A stretch of 64,000 bases of DNA from positions 120,308-184,307 of the forward strand of contig JAHQVT010000005.1 of assembly GCA_019634165.1 (NCBI GenBank), given 5' to 3'. The translations under genes and the position numbers were made by a program. Positions 10,250-19,378 of this stretch are shown in pieces. Below the pieces are notes generated by a model, which made no database searches, was not told the DNA's origin, and saw nothing but the letters and a program-made list of their open reading frames with translations. The first letter of the stretch is position 1. Every line of letters starts with the position of its first letter. This DNA is from Rhodospirillales bacterium. Lineage in GTDB: Bacteria > Pseudomonadota > Alphaproteobacteria > Rhodospirillales > Thalassospiraceae.

Positions 10250-10399
10250 GGACGCGGTCAGCAAAATTTGTCCCCCCTCACGACGCTAGACCGGCTTTTT
10301 CAGGGTGTTCCCCCTCCTGAAATGCCACGGCTGACTCGGTCTCCCCAAGACCATAATGACCCCGAATAGTTGGGGCGGGTTTATCCCGCCCCTTTTTTT
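10250..10399 (+). ncRNA. Predicted structured small RNA 1 (C-rich loops, intrinsic terminator)
   Basis: Enclosing stem GTCAGC(10257-10262)/GCTGAC(10330-10335); hairpin TTTCAGG-GTGTTCCCCCT-CCTGAAA (10298-10322); hairpin GGTCT-CCCCA-AGACC (10338-10352); terminator GGGGCGGG-TTTAT-CCCGCCCC-T7 (10372-10399). 5' end not defined. Confidence 0.6.
10372..10399 (+). terminator. Intrinsic terminator of predicted sRNA 1
   Basis: 8-bp perfect GC stem followed by seven T. Confidence 0.85.
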
Positions 10400-10503
10400 G
10401 TCCGGTTTTGGTATTTGGTGCGGGCGCCCTAATTGCCCCAATTCGCCCCCAAATGGTCATGAAACACCGATTTTTGAGCCCCATTTCAACGGCATATTCC
10501 TTT

Positions 10504-10682
10504 TTGTCGGATGCGCAAACATCGATGCTGTGCCCTCCCTCACAACGCATCGAGGCCCGCTTAGGATGCTCTCTCCCCGAAGTGTCCTTTACCCCAACGG
10601 GCAAGGCACCGCATCCGATCGGTCTCCCCAAGACCATCTGTCCCCAAAGCCCGGGCGAGCATTATGCTCCCCGGGCTTTTAA
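10504..10682 (+). ncRNA. Predicted structured small RNA 2, paralogue of sRNA 1
   Basis: Enclosing stem TCGGATGCG(10507-10515)/CGCATCCGA(10610-10618); hairpin CGATGC-T-GTG-CCCTCCCT-CAC-AAC-GCATCG (10523-10552); hairpin GGTCT-CCCCA-AGACC (10621-10635), shared 19-mer TCGGTCTCCCCAAGACCAT with sRNA 1; terminator 10646-10680. Confidence 0.6.
10646..10680 (+). terminator. Intrinsic terminator of predicted sRNA 2
   Basis: AAAGCCCGGG-c-GAGCAT-T-ATGCTC-CCCGGGCTTTT long hairpin with one bulged C. Confidence 0.85.
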
Positions 10683-10793
10683 TTTCTGTATCTGGTGTGA
10701 AATATGATTTTGCTTGCCGTATTAGGCAGAGAGGCAGAGGGAGAAGTGCAGGAGTAGCGCAGCGGTGATTGGAGTGCGGCCTTTGGCGCGCGA

Positions 10794-12179
10794 TCAGCGG
10801 GCAACCTGATCTGGGGCTTGGACCGAGTTCTTTTCGGACAAAGCAATCGGAGCGATGCTAAGCACCTGGGTTGGTGTTTCTCGTCCGCGCACGGTTACGT
10901 CACCACGCGGAGTCCACGCCGGGATGTCGGCGTGATCGCCGCAGGATTGCACGGTTTCTTCGGTCGCAAGAATATAGCTGCCATATTGCTTGTTAAGTGT
11001 TTCAAGCCGTGCGGCAATATTGACGTTATCGCCATGGACGGTGAAGGTCAGGCGGTTTTCGGACCCAATCGCGCCAATCACGATTTCACCGCTATTGATG
11101 CCGCATCGGGTTTTAAGCTTACCGCCAAAGCTGTAGACGCGTGTTTGGGAAATTTCCTGAATGGCCAATGCTGTGCGGATGGCATTCAAAGCATGTTCTG
11201 AAACCGGCGTGACAGCGTTGAAGGTTATCAGCATGGCATCGCCTTCGAACTGGGTGATGACGCCCCCAAATCGGGTAATCACCGCATTGGTTTCGGTGAA
11301 ATACTCATTAAGCATCGTTGCCAGTTCTTTTGGGCTGAGTTTTTCAGAGACCGTTGAAAAACCTTCAATGTCAGTGAACATCACAGTTGCCACAACCGCT
11401 TCACCATCACCGGGCTTGATTTGGTGTTCGGCATGGGTGATGCGATCGGCAATTTCCGGTGAGACAAATCGTGATAAATCACGGGCGGCGATTTCATCAC
11501 TGACCGCGCGGATAAACGATCGTTTGGCGCGCATAACGGCAATGGCCAGCACAAGCGATACCAAGACAATGGCAATGATCTTGTCGATCTCGGCCCCGAT
11601 CAGAATCGAGTTCGATGTGAGATAGGTGACGTAGTCACGCGTGATCATGCTTTTGCCGCCCTCGCTCCAGAGAACGTAGCCTGTAAGGGCGATCCAGCCG
11701 ACAGCGGCGGTGCCACCGGCAATCAGGATATAGCGCGGATCAAACCGCAAACTGCGCAATGAAATGAAGATGAAGACATAAAGCACCGTCGGTGCTTTGA
11801 GATAGAAACTTGCCGGTTGCATATACTGGATATGGAAACTCCAGATCAGGACCATCAAAAGCCCAATATCGGCAATAACCGATAGGGTGAGAAACCTGCT
11901 GGTCAAGGCATTGCGATAGGCAAGGGCAAGTCGTTTTAGCGTGAACAGATAATACAGACCAAGCGCCCAAGGGACTGGATGGATGCCGTCACTCATCGAG
12001 GTTTTTGGCGCAATGGCATATAGGCTGGCAAAGATCGTCACCAATAAAAGCTGAACCCAGCCAATAAGCTTTTCGCTTTCGTCCTGTTGTTTCTTGATGG
12101 CGGACTGCACCCGTTCTGGAAGACGGGTTTTGGTGTCTTTGCCAAACAGGAATGCGCCAAGTGTGCTTCTCATTGCCAA
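10794..12179 (-). CDS. Membrane-bound class III adenylate/guanylate cyclase
   Basis: N-terminal multi-TM region, C-terminal VMFTDIEGFSTVSEKLSPKELATMLNEYFTETNAVITRFGGVITQFEGDAMLITF and GDNVNIAARLE cyclase motifs. Confidence 0.92.
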   Translation of the reverse strand: MAMRSTLGAFLFGKDTKTRLPERVQSAIKKQQDESEKLIGWVQLLLVTIFASLYAIAPKTSMSDGIHPVPWALGLYYLFTLKRLALAYRNALTSRFLTLSVIADIGLLMVLIWSFHIQYMQPASFYLKAPTVLYVFIFISLRSLRFDPRYILIAGGTAAVGWIALTGYVLWSEGGKSMITRDYVTYLTSNSILIGAEIDKIIAIVLVSLVLAIAVMRAKRSFIRAVSDEIAARDLSRFVSPEIADRITHAEHQIKPGDGEAVVATVMFTDIEGFSTVSEKLSPKELATMLNEYFTETNAVITRFGGVITQFEGDAMLITFNAVTPVSEHALNAIRTALAIQEISQTRVYSFGGKLKTRCGINSGEIVIGAIGSENRLTFTVHGDNVNIAARLETLNKQYGSYILATEETVQSCGDHADIPAWTPRGDVTVRGRETPTQVLSIAPIALSEKNSVQAPDQVAR

Positions 12180-12342
12180 CCGCTCCTGATTGCGATCATC
12201 GGGCCGTGCCCGGTTGCGTCATTGGGGCCATAGTGAAAGGTTGCCGTCCCCTTGCCAAGTAAGCAGGTGATGACGTTTGATCACGCTTGCGTGCTAAGGC
12301 TTTGTGCTGAGGCGTGGATGTTGGGACAGGGATGAAAAAGGC

Positions 12343-12373
12343 AAAAAAAAGCCGGGCAACAAATGTGCCCGGC
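12343..12373 (-). terminator. Intrinsic terminator of predicted sRNA 3
   Basis: GCCGGGCA-CATTTGT-TGCCCGGC followed by TTTTTTTT on - strand. Confidence 0.85.
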
Positions 12374-12530
12374 AAGTTTATCAGGGAGGCTTCACGTCTG
12401 GGAGACGTAGGACCCTTCGCAGGGCCCTGGGTAAGCCGGACAGGGCGTCCGGCTAAGACCGAAATTCGGTCAGGGAGAAAACTCTGTACCGCGCTGCGAC
12501 GTGTGTCGCTGCGGTTCGAGAGAGAAGATA
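12343..12530 (-). ncRNA. Predicted structured small RNA 3 (minus strand), or structured leader of the cyclase gene
   Basis: On - strand: hairpins GCGAC-ACAC-GTCGC, GACCGAATTTCGGTC, AGCCGGAC-GCCCT-GTCCGGCT, AGGGCCCT-GCGA-AGGGTCCT, ACGTCT-CCC-AGACGT, linker CCTCCC, terminator GCCGGGCA...TGCCCGGC-T8. 5' end not defined. Confidence 0.55.
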
Positions 12531-12709
12531 GCGTTTTTGACGGGAAAGACCACTGCCAAATTGCTTTTTCAGCCATGCAAAATATGCATAAATGTTTGGT
12601 AGTTCGTTTTTTCTATTTAACCTATTGAAAATAAACAAAATTATTGAGGATTATGAGCTGAGTACGGCAAAGAGCGCGTAAAACAGCAGCAATTTTTTTG
12701 CAGGAGCAC

Positions 12710-12744
12710 AAAAAAATGCCGGTAGCAGGGGGGGCGCTACCGGC
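12710..12744 (-). terminator. Intrinsic terminator of predicted sRNA 4
   Basis: 9-bp perfect stem GCCGGTAGC/GCTACCGGC then T-run on - strand. Confidence 0.85.
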
Positions 12745-12850
12745 ACAATTCAACAGGGAGGTTTACGTCTGGGAGACGCAAGGAATCTTGGGGGAGATTC
12801 CAGTGCCGGATAACGTTCCGACGGACGGATCATGCGGAGATCAGCGAAGA
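12710..12850 (-). ncRNA. Predicted structured small RNA 4 (minus strand), paralogue of sRNA 3
   Basis: On - strand: GGAATCT-CCCCCA-AGATTCC, CGTCT-CCC-AGACG, CCTCCC linker, terminator GCCGGTAGC-GCCCCCCCT-GCTACCGGC-A-T7; CGTCTCCCAGACGT(g)AA(g)CCTCCCTG block shared with sRNA 3. 5' end not defined. Confidence 0.55.
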
Positions 12851-13269
12851 TTGGAGCGATTTCGCTTTTGCGTCTGCTCACAACCTATGATGCAAATATA
12901 GGTTGGGTTATATTACATTTGAAGTATAAAAACTTCAGACCAACCATGCGTCAGATGCATGGCAGAAAAATGGCAGTAATTTTAAGTAATTATGACCAGC
13001 CCCGCGTCAAACGCACTTCGTTGGTTGCTAAAAATCCTTGTTCGAAGGTCTTAGGTAAGCGTTTTTGCATGAACCCTAGGGTTAAAATCACGCGCAGATT
13101 GTTATGAACCCTTTCTTGCGCGCAACATTGTTGCAATTTTTAAGAGATACTTTTGTAAAGTTCTGTCGCTAAAGAGGTTTTTGGACGCTGTGAGTGGGGA
13201 CGGCGGCCAAGGGTTTAGATGTGTGGTTTTAGGCGCGCGAATATCGCAAAGTTTGGAAAGTCCTGAAAC

Positions 13270-13302
13270 AACGCAAAACGGCCCGGCGAAAGCCGGGCCG
13301 TG
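13270..13302 (-). terminator. Intrinsic terminator of LysR gene
   Basis: AAAACGGCCCGGCGAAAGCCGGGCCGTG; T-run on - strand. Confidence 0.75.
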
Positions 13303-13324
13303 TATGCAGTGATAACCGATGGAC

Positions 13325-14269
13325 TTATTTGTCGCTGGCAGCTTTGGCCGCAGCGGCCTTTACCTTGACCTTGGTGATTTCTTCGATCAGGAAGTCACGG
13401 AAAACGGCAATACGTTTGGAATGACGCAATTCTTCGGGATAAACGAAGTAGGCATCAAAGCTTGGCCCTTCGAGTTCCGGCAGGATGCGCACCAGATTAC
13501 TATCAGCCGGAACCAAATAGTCCGGCAGCGCAGAAATCCCCAAACCAGATTCTGTCGCACGGAAAATACCATAGATATTATTCAGTTTCAGAATCGGGCG
13601 CATATCGGGTTTGAACTGCTGGGCTGTGGCCATCATCCAGTTGACGTTCGATACCGGTGGGCGTGCATCCGCACCATAAATGATCAGGCGGTGGTCTTTA
13701 AGTTCTTCTGGTGTTTTAGGCATGCCGTACTGTTTGATATATTCCGGCGCTGCAAACACGTGATAGCGCAATGTCATTAATTGGCGCTGAACCAGATCGG
13801 CCTGACGTGGCGGTTGCATACGGATTGCAACATCGGCTTCGCGCATGGCAAGGTCGAGTTCCTCGTCATTGAGAACCAGCGACAATTCGATTTCCGGGTA
13901 GCGTTCAAGGAATTCATTGATGCGCGGGGTCAACCAGGTTGAACCAAAGGCCACCGTGGTCGTAACCTTAAGCGGGCCACTTGGGCGTTCCTTGGATTCG
14001 CGAATACGGGCCTCGGCCATCGACAATTTGGCGAAAACGTCGTGGGCTGTGCGATATAACAACTCGCCCTGTTCGGTCAGGATAAGGCCACGGGCATGAC
14101 GATGGAACAGCGGAACCTTCACACTTTCTTCAAGTGCGCTGATCTGCCGGCTTACGGCCGACTGGCTCAGATTAAGGTTTTCCCCCGCATGGGTGAAGCT
14201 TCCAGCTTCTGCAACAGCGTGAAAAACACGCAGCTTGTCCCAATCCATAGACCTGCTCCTAGATGTCAC
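13325..14269 (-). CDS. LysR family transcriptional regulator
   Basis: MDWDKLRVFHAVAEAGSFTHAGENLNLSQSAVSRQISALEESVKVPLFHRHARGLILTEQGE HTH. Confidence 0.93.
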   Translation of the reverse strand: MTSRSRSMDWDKLRVFHAVAEAGSFTHAGENLNLSQSAVSRQISALEESVKVPLFHRHARGLILTEQGELLYRTAHDVFAKLSMAEARIRESKERPSGPLKVTTTVAFGSTWLTPRINEFLERYPEIELSLVLNDEELDLAMREADVAIRMQPPRQADLVQRQLMTLRYHVFAAPEYIKQYGMPKTPEELKDHRLIIYGADARPPVSNVNWMMATAQQFKPDMRPILKLNNIYGIFRATESGLGISALPDYLVPADSNLVRILPELEGPSFDAYFVYPEELRHSKRIAVFRDFLIEEITKVKVKAAAAKAASDK

Positions 14270-14503
14270 TGCCGCACGGTCGCTGCGCCAGTCCCCTGAT
14301 AATATTTCTCTTCTTGTATGGGCAATTTGGTTTCAACACTGTTAAGTGCCAGACACAAATTGTCCAAGCGCATGATTAATAACCAATATGAGGCCTGTTG
14401 CATTTTCTGCAAGCAGGCATTTTCCAAACTATGGATTTTGCAATGCCCTGTTGGTTAAGAAAAGTTAGGCGAATGGCGGGATGGGAACGGATTGTAACCA
14501 TTA

Positions 14504-14536
14504 AAAAAGGAGGACGCATTTTTGCATCCTCCTTGG
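14504..14536 (-). terminator. Intrinsic terminator downstream of trxB
   Basis: AAGGAGGACGCATTTTTGCATCCTCCTT with T-run on - strand. Confidence 0.75.
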
Positions 14537-14609
14537 TATTTTGGTGTCTATAAAGATAGCCAGAGGGTGTCGCCGCACGGCTATCCCGATAAACGATCTT
14601 AAAAGATGA

Positions 14610-15560
14610 TCAGTCTTCTTGTTCAGCAATGAACTTTTCTGCTTCAAGGGCAGCCATGCAGCCCATGCCAGCAGCAGTTACAGCCTGACGATAGATTTTG
14701 TCTGTTACGTCACCTGCTGCAAAGACACCTTTAATATTGGTGACCGTGCTGCCGGGGTTTACCAGAACGTAGTTTTCGTCATCCATCTCGACCTGACCTT
14801 TGAAGATGGCGGTTGCCGGATCGTGACCGATCGCAACAAAGAAACCATCTGCCGGAATGTCGGTAACTTCATCGGTTTTGATGTTGCGCACACGCACGGC
14901 TTCAACGCCGTCCATCGGGCCATCGCCGCCAAGAATGTCGTCAACTACGCTGTCCCAAACAACATCGATCTTTTCGTGTTTTAGCAAACGTTCCTGCAGC
15001 ATTTTTTCTGCGCGAAGTTCATCACGGCGATGGATCAAGGTGACTTTCGAGCAAATACCCGCAAGATAAAGAGCTTCTTCAACCGCGGTATTCCCGCCGC
15101 CAACAACCGTCACCGGTTTGTTGCGATAGAAAAAGCCATCACAGGTCGCACATGCCGAAACGCCGCGGCCATTGAATTTTTCTTCGCCCGGAAGGCCAAG
15201 CCAGCGGGCCTGCGCACCGGTTGAGATGATAACGGTTTGCGCAATATAGGTGTCGCCAGAATCGCCTTTGCAGACGAACGGACGTTTGGAGAAATCGACC
15301 TCGGTAATCAGATCATGGACCATTTTGGTGCCGACATGCTCGGCCTGTGCTTTCATCTGATCCATCAGCCACGGACCCTGAACGACATCGGCAAAGCCCG
15401 GATAGTTTTCGACATCGGTTGTGATCGTCAACTGACCGCCCGGCTGCAGACCCATCACCATCATGGGTTCAAGATTGGCGCGTGCCGCATAAATTGCTGC
15501 AGTGTATCCAGCAGGGCCGGAGCCGATGATAAGGACTTTGGTCTGATGTTCCTGGGCCAT
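14610..15560 (-). CDS. trxB: Thioredoxin-disulfide reductase
   Basis: IIGSGPAGYTAAIYAARANLEP, CATCDGFFYRNKPVTVVGGGNTAVEEALYL, VFAAGDVTDKIYRQAVTAAGMGCMAALEAEKF; start trimmed to MAQEHQTK. Confidence 0.95.
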   Translation of the reverse strand: MAQEHQTKVLIIGSGPAGYTAAIYAARANLEPMMVMGLQPGGQLTITTDVENYPGFADVVQGPWLMDQMKAQAEHVGTKMVHDLITEVDFSKRPFVCKGDSGDTYIAQTVIISTGAQARWLGLPGEEKFNGRGVSACATCDGFFYRNKPVTVVGGGNTAVEEALYLAGICSKVTLIHRRDELRAEKMLQERLLKHEKIDVVWDSVVDDILGGDGPMDGVEAVRVRNIKTDEVTDIPADGFFVAIGHDPATAIFKGQVEMDDENYVLVNPGSTVTNIKGVFAAGDVTDKIYRQAVTAAGMGCMAALEAEKFIAEQED

Positions 15561-15906
15561 GTTCTTTGAGTTCGTCCGAGCTAAATGAAAAACTGCGCTC
15601 GAACATATGGGCTGATCGGGCAAGACGCAACCGCTTCACGCAAAGTTTGCAGGCCTTTTTGCCGTTTTGGGGAGCATGATTTTCTGCTGTTGAGGTGCTT
15701 GGTTTGCCCGAAGCTTTGCAAACAGGGTTCAAGTCGCTGAACAGAAGGGGAGAAAACCGCACAAAAAGCGGATTTTACAGCATTTTCAGTTACGGCATCC
15801 AAGCACAAGATTGCATTCTTGATTGGATTATATTATTGCCAGCAACTTGCCTCGCTGTAATATTGTTTCAAACGGGGTAACTTTCGCGCACAGAATCGAG
15901 GAATAA

Positions 15907-16392
15907 ATGCAACGGGTCAAACTCGACAAGATCGACCGCAGAATTCTGCGCGATCTACAGGAAGATGGCCGCATGACCAATGTGGAACTTGCACGACGTG
16001 CAGGTATATCGGCCCCGCCCTGTTTGCGTCGTGTACGTGCACTTGAAGAAACCGGTTTCATTCAGGGCTATCATGCCGATGTTGATGCGCAGGCACTTGG
16101 CTATAACGTCACTGTTTTTGCGATGGTCGGTCTGGCAAGTCAGGCAGAACATGATTTGCGCGCGTTCGAAGCCCGTGCGGCAGCATGGCCTGAAGTGCGC
16201 GAATGCCACATGGTGGCAGGCGAGATGGATTTCTTGCTTAAGATCGTTTCCCATAGCTGGGATGAATATCAGAAATTCCTGACCACCCAGCTCACCGTTG
16301 CCGAGAACGTTAATCACGTTAAGTCGGCATTATCGATTCGCACCGCCAAAAACATGCCCGGTGTTCCGATTGATATCGAGGTTGAAGACTGA
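15907..16392 (+). CDS. Lrp/AsnC family transcriptional regulator
   Basis: LDKIDRRILRDLQEDGRMTNVELARRAGISAPPCLRRVRALEETGFIQGYHADVD. Confidence 0.94.
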   Translation: MQRVKLDKIDRRILRDLQEDGRMTNVELARRAGISAPPCLRRVRALEETGFIQGYHADVDAQALGYNVTVFAMVGLASQAEHDLRAFEARAAAWPEVRECHMVAGEMDFLLKIVSHSWDEYQKFLTTQLTVAENVNHVKSALSIRTAKNMPGVPIDIEVED

Positions 16393-16443
16393 TTGGTTCG
16401 GGTTACGGCCTGATATCAACTGACATCGTTAAATAGACGGTCG

Positions 16444-16474
16444 AACCGGCGCCATTGAGCGCCGGTTTTGTGTA
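16444..16474 (+). terminator. Intrinsic terminator of Lrp/AsnC gene
   Basis: ACCGGCGCCATTGAGCGCCGGTTTTGT. Confidence 0.7.
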
Positions 16475-16785
16475 TCTGAAGCTATTTTCTGATTACCCAG
16501 TTTGATGGAATGCGACAGGGCGCCTTGATCCTGCGCTTGGCATTTCGAGGCGTTCTTTTCCAATCCACCTTCATATTTTTCAGGCCGCGTTGGTCCGTTT
16601 GCGACAGTGGTTCGTACCTTGATTGAGCAAAAATCGAGATACGGGTTTTTACCTGTTTTGGATGAATTTCAGGCATCGATATGAAGCCTAGGGGTAAATA
16701 ACCTTGTAAAGAGTGTGGGATAAGCATACAAAACTTATACCTATACTAATGGGATAGTACGCATATCTAAGGGGCGTAGTCGGAA

Positions 16786-17163
16786 GTGTTCAGGAAATCC
16801 CACTTCAATGAGCAAAATTTGGTCGCGGATGATGCGGACTGGAAGGGGATAGGTCCGACAATAACGTTCGCGGTTTTTGGCGTTTTGCTGCTGCTGGTTT
16901 TGTCTTATCGACCAGCCGAAACTGGGGCCGAGGCCGGAGTGGGCATGGTTTTCCCATTTTCCATGTCAGAAGAAGAAATCCTTGTACAAGTTGGTGCTGC
17001 GGGCGGTCGTGTCGCGCGGTTTGGTGGTTTTGGCCATATGGCCGTTGTCGTTCGCGATGACGGCGTTGTGCCCAAAGCCACCGATTTTGGCGCAATTTTT
17101 AGTTTATCTCCGCTGGTTCTATCAGCGTGTTTTAGTTTGGACGAAACCAAAAACGCCTTTTGA
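16786..17163 (+). CDS. Hypothetical single-TM protein
   Basis: ORF with one TM segment ([17 protein letters not shown]) and globular C-terminus; no family recognised confidently. Confidence 0.5.
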   Translation: MFRKSHFNEQNLVADDADWKGIGPTITFAVFGVLLLLVLSYRPAETGAEAGVGMVFPFSMSEEEILVQVGAAGGRVARFGGFGHMAVVVRDDGVVPKATDFGAIFSLSPLVLSACFSLDETKNAF

Positions 17164-17180
17164 AGGCTGGGTGCATACCA

Positions 17181-18644
17181 ATGGAAAAGTTACTAGAAAT
17201 TCGGGCAAATGCTCTGAAAGCACTGTTTGTTATTTTGACGCTGCACATCCCATTAAGCGGTATCGCAGGGTATGTTGCGGGCAATGATGCCATGTCGGCA
17301 CTGGTTGCCAGTGCAGTGTTTGCGGCTGTTGCTTATTTTGTCTATCGGGTGGCCGGGGCACAAGCGCAGGTGTCACGTTTTGTCGTATCTTCGGCGATGA
17401 TCTTGCAGGTTGGTGTGCTGGTTTATGCCCTGCGCGGGCATTCCTGGCAGATTGATGTGCATATGTATTTCTTTGCCGCCCTTGCGGTATTGGGGGCGTT
17501 GGTTTGCTGGAGAACGATTGTCGTCGTTTCCGGCGTTATCGCGCTGCATCACCTTATTCTTAATTTTGCAGTACCTTATTGGGTGTTCCCGGAAGGTGGG
17601 CAGTTCTGGCGGGTTGTGCTGCATGCGGTCGTCGTTATTGTTGAGGCCGGTGTTTTGATCTGGTCGTGCAAAAGCCTGTATTCGACACTTTCCAATGCAG
17701 AAGCAGCCCGTAGCGAAGCCGTAAAGGCCGCTACGGCGGCAGAAGATTTGCTTGCACAAAACGATCAGCTTCGTAAACAAACCGAAACTGATCGCGCGCA
17801 GTTCAAGCGCGAACTAGCAGATCAGATTTCAACATTGATCGGCAAATCGGCTGGGGCGGTTGATCAGGAATCTGTTCAGCTACAGCAACGTGCACAACAT
17901 ATGAATGATCGTGCGCGTGTCGGCCGTGAAGCATCCAAGGGGGCGGTGCACGCATCCGAAGAAACATCACAGAACGTGCAGTCTGCAGCATCTGCTGTTG
18001 AAGAAATCAACGCATCCGCTGATGAAATCACGCGCCAGATTGACCGTGCACGTGACATTACCAACAATGCGGTTGATCGTTCGTCAACGGCGAGTGAGCG
18101 TATTGAATGGTTGTCCAAAGCTGCTGAGAAAATCGGCGAAGTCGTTAGTCTGATTACCGACATCGCATCCCAGACCAATTTGTTGGCCTTGAACGCAACC
18201 ATTGAAGCGGCCCGTGCCGGTGAAGCAGGCAAAGGTTTTGCCGTTGTTGCCAACGAGGTCAAGAACCTTGCCAGCCAGACAGCCCGTGCAACCGATGAAA
18301 TCGCCCAGCAGATTTCGGAAATTCAGGCGGCAACCGGGGATTCTGTATCGGCGGTGAAGGGGGTTTCTGAAACCATTGGTGACATGGTTGAAGTCGCATC
18401 AACGATTTCGACAACCATGGATGAACAACAAGGGGCAACCCGTGAGATTGCGCAAAGCCTGAATGTGACGGTTGATGCAACCCGCGAGCTGTCGGAACTT
18501 ATTCATCAGTTGTCACAAATTTCCGAAGAAACCGGCCAAACGGCAACAGAGCTTTTGGGCAGTGCCGGTAATTTGGGAACTGAGGCTTCTAACCTTAACC
18601 ACAATGTTGAAGGTCTTCTTGAACGCTTGGCTAAGAATGGCTAA
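17181..18644 (+). CDS. Methyl-accepting chemotaxis protein with multi-TM N-terminal domain
   Basis: [57 protein letters not shown] hairpin tip signature. Confidence 0.93.
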   Translation: MEKLLEIRANALKALFVILTLHIPLSGIAGYVAGNDAMSALVASAVFAAVAYFVYRVAGAQAQVSRFVVSSAMILQVGVLVYALRGHSWQIDVHMYFFAALAVLGALVCWRTIVVVSGVIALHHLILNFAVPYWVFPEGGQFWRVVLHAVVVIVEAGVLIWSCKSLYSTLSNAEAARSEAVKAATAAEDLLAQNDQLRKQTETDRAQFKRELADQISTLIGKSAGAVDQESVQLQQRAQHMNDRARVGREASKGAVHASEETSQNVQSAASAVEEINASADEITRQIDRARDITNNAVDRSSTASERIEWLSKAAEKIGEVVSLITDIASQTNLLALNATIEAARAGEAGKGFAVVANEVKNLASQTARATDEIAQQISEIQAATGDSVSAVKGVSETIGDMVEVASTISTTMDEQQGATREIAQSLNVTVDATRELSELIHQLSQISEETGQTATELLGSAGNLGTEASNLNHNVEGLLERLAKNG

Positions 18645-18676
18645 TGCGATTGCATTGATCGCACCATCATCATCTG

Positions 18677-18706
18677 GAAAGCCGGGCAATCGCCCGGCTT
18701 TTTTGG
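18677..18706 (+). terminator. Intrinsic terminator of MCP gene
   Basis: AAAGCCGGGCAATCGCCCGGCTTTTTTGG. Confidence 0.8.
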
Positions 18707-18745
18707 TTTTGGCGAAGTGTGTGAATGGATCTGCAATGCAGGCAC

Positions 18746-18784
18746 AAAAAAACGGCCCGAATTTTCATCGGGCCGTTTTTTGAT
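18746..18784. terminator. Bidirectional terminator between MCP and greA
   Basis: AAAAAAACGGCCCGAATTTTCATCGGGCCGTTTTTTG. Confidence 0.8.
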
Positions 18785-18799
18785 TGGTAGCTTTCTCGC

Positions 18800-19282
18800 T
18801 TAGGAGAAATCGACCTTCAAAATTTCATAGCTTTTGGTGCCGCCGGGAACAATCACCTCGACAGAATCACCGACCGATTTACCGATCAAGGACCGTCCAA
18901 TTGGGGACGTCGTTGAAATGCGGCCGGAATTGATGTCAGCCTCGATCGGGCCAACGATCTGATAGGTGGTTTCTTCGTCGGTATCCTCGTCGACAAGTTT
19001 AACCGTTGCACCGAACTTCACAACACTACCCGCCAAGGACGGAACGTCGATCACTTCGGAACGGCTCAGAACGTCTTCAAGTTCGGCAATACGACCTTCG
19101 CAGAAACTTTGGCGCTCGCGTGCTGCATGGTATTCGGCATTTTCTGACAGATCGCCATGCTCGCGTGCTTCCGCAATCGCCTTGATGATCTCAAGACGCT
19201 CAACAGATTTGCGATGCTTCAGTTCACCTTCAAGGCGCTCATGCCCTTGCGGGGTCATTGGTACTTTTTCCATCGCGCTCAC
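18800..19282 (-). CDS. greA: Transcription elongation factor GreA
   Basis: [68 protein letters not shown]. Confidence 0.96.
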   Translation of the reverse strand: MSAMEKVPMTPQGHERLEGELKHRKSVERLEIIKAIAEAREHGDLSENAEYHAARERQSFCEGRIAELEDVLSRSEVIDVPSLAGSVVKFGATVKLVDEDTDEETTYQIVGPIEADINSGRISTTSPIGRSLIGKSVGDSVEVIVPGGTKSYEILKVDFS

Positions 19283-19378
19283 AGCCTATTCTTATTAGCG
19301 GTCGATACTACAAAATCAACCGCCCGGCATTTTACCGCCGGGCGGTCTGAATTCTTCGGTCAGGTTCGGTAAAGAACC

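Noticed and set aside
10278-10707. Short ORFs of 99-119 aa across the sRNA 1/2 region
   Set aside because: Overlap strong hairpins and two intrinsic terminators in several frames; no protein-like composition
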